Source of the DNA: Caenispirillum salinarum AK4
GTDB taxonomy: Bacteria; Pseudomonadota; Alphaproteobacteria; Rhodospirillales; Rhodospirillaceae
DNA: 64,000 bases
NCBI RefSeq assembly: GCF_000315795.1
Contig: NZ_ANHY01000017.1
Span: 62,001 to 126,000 of the forward strand
Direction of reading: 5' to 3'
The position numbers were made by a program, and so were the translations under genes. The notes beneath the pieces are model-generated. The model saw nothing but the letters and a program-made list of their open reading frames with translations. It searched no databases and was not told where the DNA came from. Position 1 is the first letter of the stretch. Each line of letters starts with the position of its first letter. Of this stretch, positions 52,081 to 60,942 are shown one piece after another.

Positions 52081-52761
52081 TCACATGGGCAGCGGCGAGA
52101 CGCCGAACAGCCACCGGTGGCTCATCAGCAGCACGGCGAACAGCACCAGCCCGGCGGCGGCCTTGGCCGCGTCGGCCCAGCCCAGCGCCGGTTTCGCGCG
52201 GCCGCTCACCAGGGCGGCGAAGGGGATGATGGAGCTGTGCGCCTTCAGCCGGCCGAAGCCTTCCGGCGCCTCGCGGGACTTGCGCTTGTCCTGCAGCACC
52301 ATGCCGACGGCGGCGGTGATGAAGATGGTGCCGAACAGCAGGATGGACGCCAGGTCCCCGTTGGCCAGCAGGTGCGCGACGGCCCAAAGGATGAAGGCCC
52401 ACATCAGCGGATGGCGGGTGATGCCGAAGATGCCGCGCGCCTCGCCCTTTTCCAGGACCTTCCGGGCGCCGACCGATGTCGGGTTCGGCGTGGCGACGGC
52501 CAGCACCATCAGCACGAAGGCGATGGGCACCAGGATCAGGCTCAGGTGCGGCAGGCCCGGCGGCGGTGTCCATACGTGGACGTAGGGGGCATCGCCGTAG
52601 GCTATGCTCATCCAAACCAGCGCGCCCAGCGACAGCGCGGAATAGAGGACCAGGTAGATCCGCTCCCCCATCGCGTTCATGAGGGCGGGGCGGGCGGCGG
52701 TGGGCGTGATGACAAGGTGCGGCAGCAGGAACAGCAGGCAGGCGAGCACCAGCGACGTCAT
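52081..52761 (-). CDS. NnrU family membrane protein
   Basis: A 226-residue membrane protein with about six helices. The NnrU-family blocks PHLVITPTAARPALMNAMGER and GEARGIFGITRHPLMWAFIL are visible. NnrU was first described near nitrite/nitric oxide reductases; the related isoprenylcysteine-methyltransferase fold suggests an enzyme-like membrane role. No denitrification genes are seen here. The ATG at 52761 is the first that leaves a hydrophobic N-terminus. Confidence 0.85.
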   Translation of the reverse strand: MTSLVLACLLFLLPHLVITPTAARPALMNAMGERIYLVLYSALSLGALVWMSIAYGDAPYVHVWTPPPGLPHLSLILVPIAFVLMVLAVATPNPTSVGARKVLEKGEARGIFGITRHPLMWAFILWAVAHLLANGDLASILLFGTIFITAAVGMVLQDKRKSREAPEGFGRLKAHSSIIPFAALVSGRAKPALGWADAAKAAAGLVLFAVLLMSHRWLFGVSPLPM

Positions 52762-52847
52762 GCGAAAGGTCCCCCGTGTGTCGGTTGTATGTGTTGGTTG
52801 TTTCCAATCACGTGGGGGCTGAACCGCTGCGGGAAAACCCCCGCCCC

Positions 52848-53456
52848 TCAAACCGTCATCGGCACATGCGGTGCGGCATCCTTCGGAATCAGGCCGTCGG
52901 CACGCGGATCGGGCACGATGTTGACCTCCTCGTCGAAGGGCACGAAGCCGGCGGCCTTGTACATCTTCAGCGCCGAGGGATGATCGAAGCTGCAGGTGTG
53001 CACCCAGAACCGGCGCGTTCCGGGGGCGTCCCAGGCCAGCGCCGTGGCGCGGCGGAGCATCCAAGGCCCCAGCCCGCGCCCGATGGCCCAGGGCATGAGG
53101 CCGCAGAACACCAGTTCCACATCGCCCGGCTCGCGCATGTCCAGTTCCACGTAGCCGGCCGGCTGGCCGTCGGCGTAGAGGACATGGACCTGCACGCCCT
53201 CCGCCTGGATTTTCGCGGCCAGCGCGTCGTCCGACAGGCGCCGGCGGTCCTGCCACAGCCAGGGCTCGCCGATGGTGTTGTAGAGGAAGCGGTAGAAGGC
53301 CACCGCCGGCCGCGTCACGCGCTCCAGCCGGACGCCCGGCTCGGGCGGCGGCTCGGCGGCGTCCAGTCCGGTGGGGCGGGCGAGCATCTCAAGGTGCGTC
53401 ACCACTTCGCGCAGCCTGCCGGGCGGGACGGGGGTGTCGGTGGCTGTGTCGGTCAT
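52848..53456 (-). CDS. GNAT-family N-acetyltransferase
   Basis: A 202-residue acetyltransferase. The acetyl-CoA-binding motif A is VELVFCGLMPWAIGRGLGPWML, and motif B follows as RFWVHTCSFDHPSALKMYKAAGF. The substrate is unknown. Its start overlaps the stop of the upstream dehydrogenase gene as ATGA, so the two are translated together. Confidence 0.88.
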   Translation of the reverse strand: MTDTATDTPVPPGRLREVVTHLEMLARPTGLDAAEPPPEPGVRLERVTRPAVAFYRFLYNTIGEPWLWQDRRRLSDDALAAKIQAEGVQVHVLYADGQPAGYVELDMREPGDVELVFCGLMPWAIGRGLGPWMLRRATALAWDAPGTRRFWVHTCSFDHPSALKMYKAAGFVPFDEEVNIVPDPRADGLIPKDAAPHVPMTV

Positions 53457-54370
53457 GCGGTCTTGTCAGGGTTGGGGGCGGTGTCGGGGTCTAAGACGCG
53501 GATCAGCGCCGCGTGGTCCAGGTCGCCCTCGCCGCGGTCGTCGCAGAGGACGTCGTAGAGGGACTTGTTGAGTGCCGTCGCCGGCATCTCGACGCCCAGG
53601 CTGTCCGCCAGATCCAGCGCCTGGGCCATGTCCTTGCGCTGGGTCGCGGCCTTGCCGCCGGGCGTAAAGGCGTTCTCCACCATGCGCCGGCCGTGCAGGT
53701 CCAGAACGCGCGAGGCGGCGAACCCGCCCAGCAGGGCTTCCCGCAGCGTCGCCGGATCGACGCCGGCGTGCTTTGCCAGGGTGAAGGCTTCGGCCACGGC
53801 ACCGATGGTCAGGCCGACGATCACCTGATTGGCGGCCTTGGTGACCTGGCCCGCGCCGGGGCCGCCCATGTGGGTGACATTGCGGCCGAGCGCCCGCAGG
53901 ATCGGCTCGGCACGCGCGAAGGCGGCGTCGGAGCCGCCGGCCATGATGGTGAGGCTGGCCTCGCGCGCCCCCACTTCGCCGCCGGACACGGGCGCGTCGA
54001 GCCACAGGGCGCCAGCCGCGTCCACACGGGCGGCGAACTCCTTGGTGGCGGTCGGCGCGGTGGTGCCCATGTCGATGACGAGCACGCCGTCGGACAGTCC
54101 GGCCACCACGCCGTCGGGCCCGTCCAGAACGGCGGCGACGGCGGGGGTGTCGGCAACCATGATGATGACGGTGTCCACCGCCCGCACCAGGTCGCGCGGC
54201 GTCCCGGCAGCCGTGAACCCCTTTGCCGCGGCCGTCGCGCGCTTGGCGGCATCGCGGGTCCAGACGTGCATGTCCGCGCCGGCGGCCTTCAGGTTGTCGG
54301 TCATGGGACGCCCCATGAGGCCGAGCCCGATCAGGCCGACCCGGCGACCTTGCAGGCTGCCCTCGGCCAT
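53453..54370 (-). CDS. 3-hydroxyisobutyrate dehydrogenase-family NAD(P) enzyme
   Basis: A 305-residue beta-hydroxyacid dehydrogenase. The nucleotide-binding VGLIGLGLMGRPMTDNL lies near the start. The substrate-binding DAPVSGGEVGAREASLTIMAGG and the catalytic lysine region GAGQVTKAANQVIVG are present. It could act on tartronate semialdehyde, 3-hydroxyisobutyrate or a related acid; specificity is not readable. It sits between terB and the GNAT gene in one minus-strand set. Confidence 0.9.
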   Translation of the reverse strand: MAEGSLQGRRVGLIGLGLMGRPMTDNLKAAGADMHVWTRDAAKRATAAAKGFTAAGTPRDLVRAVDTVIIMVADTPAVAAVLDGPDGVVAGLSDGVLVIDMGTTAPTATKEFAARVDAAGALWLDAPVSGGEVGAREASLTIMAGGSDAAFARAEPILRALGRNVTHMGGPGAGQVTKAANQVIVGLTIGAVAEAFTLAKHAGVDPATLREALLGGFAASRVLDLHGRRMVENAFTPGGKAATQRKDMAQALDLADSLGVEMPATALNKSLYDVLCDDRGEGDLDHAALIRVLDPDTAPNPDKTA

Positions 54371-54377
54371 GGCGGCG

Positions 54378-54800
54378 TCAGAGCTTGCGGTGGCGGACGA
54401 CCGATCCGCGCTCGATGGCGGCGGCGACCAGCCGGTCGACGTTCAGCTTGTGGCGGATCAGCTCAAGGATCCGCAGTTCCTCCTGCGCCAACTGCCCGTC
54501 GGAGATGGCGACGTCGACGGCCAGCGCATAGGCGGTGTCGTGCAGCTTGTCGGGCAGCACGTCGTCCACCAGCGAGATGGCCTCTTCCAGCCCGTTGGCC
54601 TTGGACAGCAGGCGCCCGGCGTCTTCGGCGACGGCGGTGATGTGCTGCGGGTCGAAGTCCTGGAAGATGGGCAGGGACTGGACGATGTTGCCCATGGTGC
54701 GCAGCTCGTCGTCGTTGAGGTCACCGTCGGCGGCGGCCGTCATCACCATGGTGTAGACGAGGGCGTCGTGGTGGCTGAGCATGCTGGTGTCGGGCGTCAT
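54378..54800 (-). CDS. TerB-family (tellurite resistance B-like) protein
   Basis: A 140-residue all-helical protein with acidic metal-binding-like loops (AAADGDLNDDELRTM, and AVDVAISDGQLAQEELRIL), the repeated D-G-x-L-x-x-x-E pattern of TerB domains. The role is unclear; standalone TerB proteins are often linked to membrane stress. It is the first gene of the terB-dehydrogenase-GNAT set, with a 7-bp gap. Confidence 0.82.
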   Translation of the reverse strand: MTPDTSMLSHHDALVYTMVMTAAADGDLNDDELRTMGNIVQSLPIFQDFDPQHITAVAEDAGRLLSKANGLEEAISLVDDVLPDKLHDTAYALAVDVAISDGQLAQEELRILELIRHKLNVDRLVAAAIERGSVVRHRKL

Positions 54801-54948
54801 TCTGAAAGAGTCTCCTGTGATCGTCCCGGTGTCGTCCCCGGATCATGCCCGAGTGTACGCGGCGGATCGGGGATACCGTCAAGCAAAGTCGGCGTGATGC
54901 TCAACAAGGCTCGGGCAGGAAGATGGGCTTTTTTGGGCAGGCAGGCCC

Positions 54949-57738
54949 TCACCGCAAAAAGCCGCGCACCTCCTTCACCGCCTCGGCCAGCCCGACGCGG
55001 CGGACCTCCACGCCGTCGGGGAAGGCGCCGAGCAGCCGGGACGGCATCATGGGGTCCAGCAGGACGAACACGCCCGCATCGTCGCCCCGCCGCACCAGGC
55101 GTCCAAAGGCCTGTTTCAGGCGCAGGCGGGCGATCATGTCGTCGTAGGACCGGCCGCCGAAGTGGGCCTTGCGGGCGCGGTGGAGGATGTCCGGCCGTGG
55201 CCAGGGGACGCGGTCGAACACCAGCAGCCGCAAAGATCGGCCCGGTACGTCCACGCCGTCGCGCATGGCGTCGGTGCCCAGAAGGCAGGCGTTTTCCTCG
55301 CCCCGGAAAATCTCCACCAGCGTTGCCGGGTCCATACCGTCGACGTGCTGGGCGTGCAGCGGGATGCTCGCCTCGTCCATGGCCTGGGCGATGCGCTCGT
55401 GAACCGCACGCAGGCGGGAAATGGCGGTGAACAGGCCCAGCGCGCCGCCGTTGGCCGCCAGAAACAGTTCCCGGTACGCGCTGGCGACGCGCATCATGTC
55501 GTCCTTGCGCACGTCCGTCACCACCAGCACCCGCGTCCGCGCCGCGTAGTCGAAGGGCGACGGCACCGCCGCCCGCGCCGCCGGCACCGCCAGGTGCGCC
55601 GCCCCGGTGCGCCGCTCCGCCGCCGCCCAGTCGGCCTCGGCGTCGCCCGATCCGTCGCGCAGGGTGGCCGAGGTGATGAGGGCGCCGTGGGCGGGCTCGA
55701 TGACGGCCTTGGCGAAGGGCACCGTCGGGTCGATCCAGTGGCGGTGCATCCCGACATCGACGTCGCGGCCGTCGATGCGTTCCACCGCGAACCAGTCCAC
55801 GAACTGCTCGGGCGTGTCCTCCGTCAACGACCCGAGCATGTTGCGCCAGGCCGTCAGCGGCATGATGGCGCGGCGCTCCAGGCTCTTGATAAGGCTTTCC
55901 ATGCGCAGGCGCTGGGCGGCGTCCAGGTCCGCCGCCTCGTCATCCAGGCGGTTTTCCAGGGCCTTGGCGAGCGCCTTGAGCGGCTTCTCCACCCGCTCCA
56001 GCCGTTCGGCCAGCGCCACCGCCGCCTCCAGCAGGCCGGGAATGGGCGCGGTGGCCTCGGTCTCCAGGCTGTAGGGGGTGCGCGAGTCGGGCACGCGGGC
56101 GTAAACCTGGTCGCGCACCAGCGCCAGGAACTTTTCCGCCTGGCCGTGGGGCGAGCCTTCCGCGATCCGCATCCCCCACGACGGGCCCGGCAGAACGCGG
56201 GCGGCGTGCAGGGCTTCCGTCAGCGCCTCCGCCGCCTCCTCCACGTCGGCCACCAGATCCTCCGCCCGGCGCTTCAGGCCACGCGCGCGGGACCGGGTGG
56301 TGTCGCCCTCCGCCCCCAGCAGCCAGCGGCGCAGTTCGGCGGTTTCCATGCCCGTCAGGTGGGCGGAAAACGCGCTGTCGGCGGCGTCGAAGACGTGGTG
56401 GCCCTCGTCGAACACATAGCGGGTGGGCATCAGGCGCTCGTCCAGCCCACCGAGCGCCGCCTGCACCATGACCAGCGCGTGGTTGGCGACGACGATCCGC
56501 GCCCGCCGCGCCCGCCGCACCGCGCGCTCGATGAAGCACTTGTCGTAGTGGGCGCAGGCGGAGAACACGCACTCCCCGCGCCGGTCGGCCAGCCCGAGGG
56601 TCTGGTTGCGGCCCAGGATGTCCACCAGCCAGCCGGGGAAATCGCCGCCCACCATGTCGCCGTCGCGCGTCGCCAGCGCCCAGCGCGCCATGAGTCCCAG
56701 CGCAACGGCCCCGCGAGGGTTGCGCTGCATGGTGGCGCCGGTGATGGATTCCTCAAGGTTCAGGAGGCACAGGTAATTCTCCCGCCCCTTGCGCACGACG
56801 ACCTTGACGGACTTCTCCGCCCGGTCGGGGTGCAGACGGTCCAGCTCGGCGTCCAGCTGGCGTTGCAGGTTGCGGGTGTAGGTGGCGATCCACACTGCCC
56901 CCTCGTTCTCCTCCGCCCAGACGCTGGCCGGGGCGATGTAGCCGAGCGTCTTGCCCACGCCCGTGCCGGCCTCGGCCAGCACCACGCGGGGAGCATTTTC
57001 GGCGTCGCGGGGCTGGAAGGCGTCGGTCGCGGCCTCGGTGTAATCGGCCTGCTGCGGGCGGTCCTCGGCGGCCGAACCCTTCAGCGCGGCCAGGCGGGCG
57101 CGGGCCTGTTCGGGCGTGATGGGCTTGTTGCCAGACGGTGGTTCCGGCGCGTGTTCGGAGGTTTCGGGCAGGCGCTCCCACACCCGCAGGCCGGCGGCGA
57201 CGTTGGCGCGGTGAGGGGCATCGCCGTGGACGCCTAGGGCCGCCAGGACGCTCGCCGACCAGCCCCAACTTCCCGACTGCCCCATGCCCCACGACAGGTC
57301 GCGCAGCGCCCCCTGCTCGCGCGGGTGGGCGGTGGCGACCTCGCGCAGCAGCCGGCGGATGACCTCGATCAGCGCTGCGGCCTCGGCCTCCAGGCTTTCG
57401 GGCCGCTCCAGCCCGACCGCCTCGGCCAGTCCGCGCACGGTGGGCAGGCAGAAGGTGGCCGGGCGGATGAAGGCGAACAGCTCCAGCACGTCGAAGCAGG
57501 GGAACAGGTCGGTCTTCAGCCGCGTCGCGACCGCCGGCCCGTGCGCCAGGATCGGCCGCTCCCGCTTGGCCCGCTGGGCGGCCTGGGCAAGCGTCAGGTC
57601 CGCGATCTCGCCATCGGGGGTGAGCATCACGGCACGCCGCAGTCCCGCCACGAGCACCGGGCTCGGCGGGATATGCAGGCGCGGCTGGCCCTGGCCGGCG
57701 GGCGGCGGCGCGTCGGTGGCGGCGGGATCGGGCGTCAT
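54949..57738 (-). CDS. DinG-like ATP-dependent DNA helicase
   Basis: A 929-residue superfamily 2 (XPD/DinG) helicase. Motif I is AEAGTGVGKTLGYI, followed by the iron-sulphur cysteines (YLCLLN, GECVFSACAHYDKCF), motif II DEGHH (DEAH variant), and C-terminal motifs TDAMRDGVDVPGRSLRLLVFD and QAFGRLVRRGDDAGVFVLLD. Such enzymes unwind DNA-RNA hybrids and D-loops at forks. An N-terminal region of about 260 residues precedes motif I and is longer than in E. coli DinG (716 aa total); it looks like an alphaproteobacterial extension (LELFAFIRPATFCLPTVRG, an exonuclease-like remnant). The ATG at 57738 was used. Confidence 0.9.
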   Translation of the reverse strand: MTPDPAATDAPPPAGQGQPRLHIPPSPVLVAGLRRAVMLTPDGEIADLTLAQAAQRAKRERPILAHGPAVATRLKTDLFPCFDVLELFAFIRPATFCLPTVRGLAEAVGLERPESLEAEAAALIEVIRRLLREVATAHPREQGALRDLSWGMGQSGSWGWSASVLAALGVHGDAPHRANVAAGLRVWERLPETSEHAPEPPSGNKPITPEQARARLAALKGSAAEDRPQQADYTEAATDAFQPRDAENAPRVVLAEAGTGVGKTLGYIAPASVWAEENEGAVWIATYTRNLQRQLDAELDRLHPDRAEKSVKVVVRKGRENYLCLLNLEESITGATMQRNPRGAVALGLMARWALATRDGDMVGGDFPGWLVDILGRNQTLGLADRRGECVFSACAHYDKCFIERAVRRARRARIVVANHALVMVQAALGGLDERLMPTRYVFDEGHHVFDAADSAFSAHLTGMETAELRRWLLGAEGDTTRSRARGLKRRAEDLVADVEEAAEALTEALHAARVLPGPSWGMRIAEGSPHGQAEKFLALVRDQVYARVPDSRTPYSLETEATAPIPGLLEAAVALAERLERVEKPLKALAKALENRLDDEAADLDAAQRLRMESLIKSLERRAIMPLTAWRNMLGSLTEDTPEQFVDWFAVERIDGRDVDVGMHRHWIDPTVPFAKAVIEPAHGALITSATLRDGSGDAEADWAAAERRTGAAHLAVPAARAAVPSPFDYAARTRVLVVTDVRKDDMMRVASAYRELFLAANGGALGLFTAISRLRAVHERIAQAMDEASIPLHAQHVDGMDPATLVEIFRGEENACLLGTDAMRDGVDVPGRSLRLLVFDRVPWPRPDILHRARKAHFGGRSYDDMIARLRLKQAFGRLVRRGDDAGVFVLLDPMMPSRLLGAFPDGVEVRRVGLAEAVKEVRGFLR

Positions 57739-57795
57739 GGCCGGCGGAGTATAGGAGGACCGGAAGGGGAACGCCAGAGGGGCGGCCTCGCACAG

Positions 57796-57832
57796 AAAAA
57801 CCCCGCCGCCGGAGGAGCATCCGGCGGCGGGG
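57796..57832 (-). terminator. Terminator of the OmpA-domain lipoprotein gene
   Basis: On the minus strand CCCCGCCGCCGGA pairs with TCCGGCGGCGGGG and ends in five Ts, 28 bp beyond the gene. Confidence 0.85.
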
Positions 57833-57860
57833 CTTGGTCGTCAACGCAGTGCGCAGGCGA

Positions 57861-58679
57861 TCAGGTGCCGGGGGCGGGGCTGACCGTGATGGTCACGCGG
57901 CGGTTCTCCACTTCCTCCACGCCGTCGCCGGTTTCGACGGCCGGCTGGCGCTCGCCCATGGCGTCGCGGTTGATGGCGTCCGACGGCACGCCCATGGCGG
58001 TCAGCGCGCTGGTCACCATCGCGGCGCGGCGCTGGGCCAGGTCTTCGTTGTAGGCGGCGGAGCCGCTGGTGTCGGTGTGGCCGATGATGGTCACCACGGC
58101 CTGGTCCATGCGCTCGTAGGTGGCGGCGGCGCGCGCGACCTCGCCGCGAGCTGCGGTGGTCAGGCGGGCGCTGTCCAGAGGGAAGTAGATGGCGAAGTCC
58201 TCGGCTTCACGCACCACCGGCTCGCACTGTTCCAGCCACTCGGCAAAGGAACCCTTGGCCGTCTCGATGTGGTCGGGCTGGTGGCCTTCCTCTTCCTGCT
58301 CCATCCAGTGCTCGAACCATGCCTGGGATTCGGCGCAGGCCTTGGGCGTGTTGCCGGGGGCGTTGCTTGCCAGGCGCTCCATCAGCGCGGCACGGCCGGC
58401 GACCAGGTCGGCGCCCGAGACGCCGCGGGCCGAAAGCTCGGGCACGGCCGGCGCGGTACCCTGGGCGGCGGACTTGGCGCGCATGTTGAAGTAGGTCACG
58501 TCGTCCCAGTCGCCCTCGTTGCGCTCGAACTCGGCGCGGGCCAGATACGCATCCTTCAGCGCATCGGTGAAGGCGTCACCCTGGGCGGGCATGGCGCGAG
58601 TGGCTTCCAGGTCCCAGGTATCGGCACAGCCGGCCAGCAGGACGACCGTGGCGGCGGCGGTGAGGATAGGCTTGAGCAT
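57861..58679 (-). CDS. OmpA-domain lipoprotein
   Basis: A 272-residue envelope lipoprotein (lipobox LLAGC, Cys about 18). The first half is a helical region found in alphaproteobacterial OmpA-type proteins. The C-terminal OmpA/MotB domain (about 165-265) shows FAIYFPLDSARLTTAARGEV, GHTDTSGSAAYNEDLAQRRA and a final peptidoglycan-binding Arg in EVENRRVTITV. It anchors the outer membrane to peptidoglycan, similar to Pal but larger. Confidence 0.9.
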   Translation of the reverse strand: MLKPILTAAATVVLLAGCADTWDLEATRAMPAQGDAFTDALKDAYLARAEFERNEGDWDDVTYFNMRAKSAAQGTAPAVPELSARGVSGADLVAGRAALMERLASNAPGNTPKACAESQAWFEHWMEQEEEGHQPDHIETAKGSFAEWLEQCEPVVREAEDFAIYFPLDSARLTTAARGEVARAAATYERMDQAVVTIIGHTDTSGSAAYNEDLAQRRAAMVTSALTAMGVPSDAINRDAMGERQPAVETGDGVEEVENRRVTITVSPAPGT

Positions 58680-58971
58680 GTCCTGTATCTCCCCCTCTGT
58701 GGATGTGCCGCCCTCCGGACCGGAGGAGCAGCCTGTGGGTGTGATGCGATGGATTCATACAACCCGACAACGCTCGAATGGTGTATCAGCTGCGCCTTTC
58801 GTGCAATAAAGTTCCCGCCGTCAGCGCGGACAGGGCGCGGCGGCCCGCGCGGACCTGTTCGGCGTTGACGCGCCCCCGCGTGCGCCATAGCTTGCATCGG
58901 CGCGCCGTCTCTTTCGTGGGGCCGGCGCCCTTTGCCGTGAACTTTCCGAACTCCAACTGGATCAACACACG

Positions 58972-60576
58972 ATGTCCGATCTTCGCGACCTTGCCCTCAG
59001 CTCGAATGCCTGGCCCTTTCAGGAGGCCCGCGCCCTGCTGGAAAAGCGGCTGAAGGGGAAGAAACCGGAGAAGGGCCACGTGCTGTTCGAGACCGGTTAC
59101 GGCCCGTCGGGCCTGCCGCACATCGGCACCTTCGGCGAGGTGATGCGCACCACCATGGTTCGCCGCGCCTTCGAGGTGCTGGCGCCCGAGATCCCGACGC
59201 GCCTGTTCGCCTTTTCCGACGACATGGACGGCCTGCGCAAGGTGCCCGACAACATCCCCAACAAGGAGGTTGTCGCCGCGCACCTGGGCAAGCCGCTGAC
59301 GCGCATTCCCGACCCGTTCGGCACGCACGACAGCTTCGGCGGCCACAACAACGCCCGCCTGCGCGGCTTCCTCGACAGCTTCGGCTTCGAGTACGAGTTC
59401 CAGTCGGCCACCGACTTCTACACCTCGGGCCGTTTCGACCAGGCGCTCAAGCGCGTGAACGAGTGCTACGACGCCATCATGGACGTGGTGCTGCCGACCC
59501 TGGGGGAGGAGCGCCGCCAGACCTATTCGCCCTTCCTGCCCGTCAGCCCCAAGAGCGGCAAGGTGCTGCAGGTCGCCATCCTGGACCGCGACGTGGACGA
59601 GGGCCTCATCACCTTCGAGGACGAGGACGGCGAGCGCGTCACCCAGTCCATCTACAAGGGCGGCTGCAAGCTGCAATGGAAGTGCGACTGGGGCATGCGC
59701 TGGTATGCGCTGGGGGTCGACTACGAGATGTCGGGCAAGGACCTGATCCCCTCGGTCGAGCTGTCGTCCAAGATCTGCCGCATCCTGGGCGGCACGCCGC
59801 CGCAGAACCTGACCTACGAACTGTTCCTGGACGATCGCGGCCAGAAGATCAGCAAGTCCAAGGGCAACGGCCTGTCCATGGAGGAATGGCTGCGCTACGC
59901 GCCCGAGGAATCGCTGGCGCTGTACATGTACCAGAAGCCCAAGACGGCCAAGCGCCTGTACTTCGATGTCATCCCCAAGGCGGTGGACGAGTACCTGACC
60001 CACTGCGAGAAGTACCCCGAGCAGGAGCTGAAGACCCAGCTGACCAACCCGGCGTACCACATTCACGGGGGGAAGCCGCCGGAACTGAAGGCGCACCTGT
60101 CCTACGGCATCCTGCTGAACCTGGCGGGTGTCGCGCACTCCGACGATCCGGCGGTGCTGTGGCACTACATCACCCGCTACGCGCCGGACGCCAGCCCCGA
60201 AACGGCGCCCATGCTGGACCGGCTGGTGACCTATGCCATCCGCTACTACACCGACTTCGTCCTGCCCCATAAGGTCTACCGCAAGGCGACCCCGGACGAG
60301 GTGACGGCGCTGACCGAGCTGCGCGACAAGCTGGCGGCCGTGCCGGCGGAGGCGCGCACCGACGCCCAGGCGCTGCAGAACGTGGTGTACGAGGTCGGCA
60401 AGGCCCACGCCGAGACCTTCCCCGAGCTGCGGGCGTGGTTCCAGTGCCTCTATCAGGTGCTGCTGGGCCAGGACCAGGGGCCGCGCATGGGCTCGTTCTT
60501 CGCGCTGTACGGCGTGGACGAATCCGTGGCGCTGCTCGACCGCGCCGTGAAGGGCGAGGATCTGGCGGCGGCGTGA
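58972..60576 (+). CDS. lysS: Class I lysyl-tRNA synthetase
   Basis: Charges tRNA-Lys with lysine. The 534-residue protein is the class I type (LysK, archaeal-like), not the class II LysS of E. coli. Signatures are the HIGH-like PHIG (50-53; YGPSGLPHIGTFGEV) and KISKS (292-296; DRGQKISKSKGNG). Class I LysRS is widespread in alphaproteobacteria, spirochaetes and archaea. The ATG at 58972 gives the expected N-terminus. It is monocistronic, with a terminator at 60594-60634. Confidence 0.97.
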   Translation: MSDLRDLALSSNAWPFQEARALLEKRLKGKKPEKGHVLFETGYGPSGLPHIGTFGEVMRTTMVRRAFEVLAPEIPTRLFAFSDDMDGLRKVPDNIPNKEVVAAHLGKPLTRIPDPFGTHDSFGGHNNARLRGFLDSFGFEYEFQSATDFYTSGRFDQALKRVNECYDAIMDVVLPTLGEERRQTYSPFLPVSPKSGKVLQVAILDRDVDEGLITFEDEDGERVTQSIYKGGCKLQWKCDWGMRWYALGVDYEMSGKDLIPSVELSSKICRILGGTPPQNLTYELFLDDRGQKISKSKGNGLSMEEWLRYAPEESLALYMYQKPKTAKRLYFDVIPKAVDEYLTHCEKYPEQELKTQLTNPAYHIHGGKPPELKAHLSYGILLNLAGVAHSDDPAVLWHYITRYAPDASPETAPMLDRLVTYAIRYYTDFVLPHKVYRKATPDEVTALTELRDKLAAVPAEARTDAQALQNVVYEVGKAHAETFPELRAWFQCLYQVLLGQDQGPRMGSFFALYGVDESVALLDRAVKGEDLAAA

Positions 60577-60593
60577 TGCCGGCTTGAACAAGG

Positions 60594-60634
60594 GAAAGGG
60601 CGCGAAGGCTTTTGTCTCCGCGCCCTTCCTTTTG
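60594..60634 (+). terminator. Terminator of the lysyl-tRNA synthetase gene
   Basis: AAGGGCGCG and CGCGCCCTT form the stem around a loop of about 14 nt, followed by CCTTTTG, within 60 bp of the stop. Confidence 0.75.
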
Positions 60635-60942
60635 AGCGCTTCGCGCTTGGGCTGCCGCCCAAACCCGCTCGGCGGCGGAAGCCCCCGAATCCCCCAATTT
60701 TCCTGAAACTTGGCCGCAGCCAAACGAAGCGGGAGCGCGAGGCGCCGCGCGCCTCGCATAACCCCAACCGCGCACTGCGCGGTACTTATTTGCGCCCTGA
60801 CGCTGTCGCGCCAGAGCTGCGGTGTTTGCTACGCAAACGCCTTCGGCTCCAAGCGCCACGCAGGCTCACGCGCCTGACCGGCGCGGGATCGCAGTCGCGA
60901 CCCTATTCGCACGTTACGACCAGGTCTTGATCGTAACGTGCT
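60635..60942. other. Non-coding gap between lysS and the TRAP operon
   Basis: No gene is supported. The gap holds several short hairpins, GCGAGGCGC/GCGCCTCGC-type (60730-60757) and GTTTGC/GCAAAC (60820-60836). A 10-bp perfect inverted repeat CACGTTACGA/TCGTAACGTG (60910-60940) lies just beyond the dctM stop and may help end the TRAP transcript, though it lacks a T-run. Confidence 0.55.
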
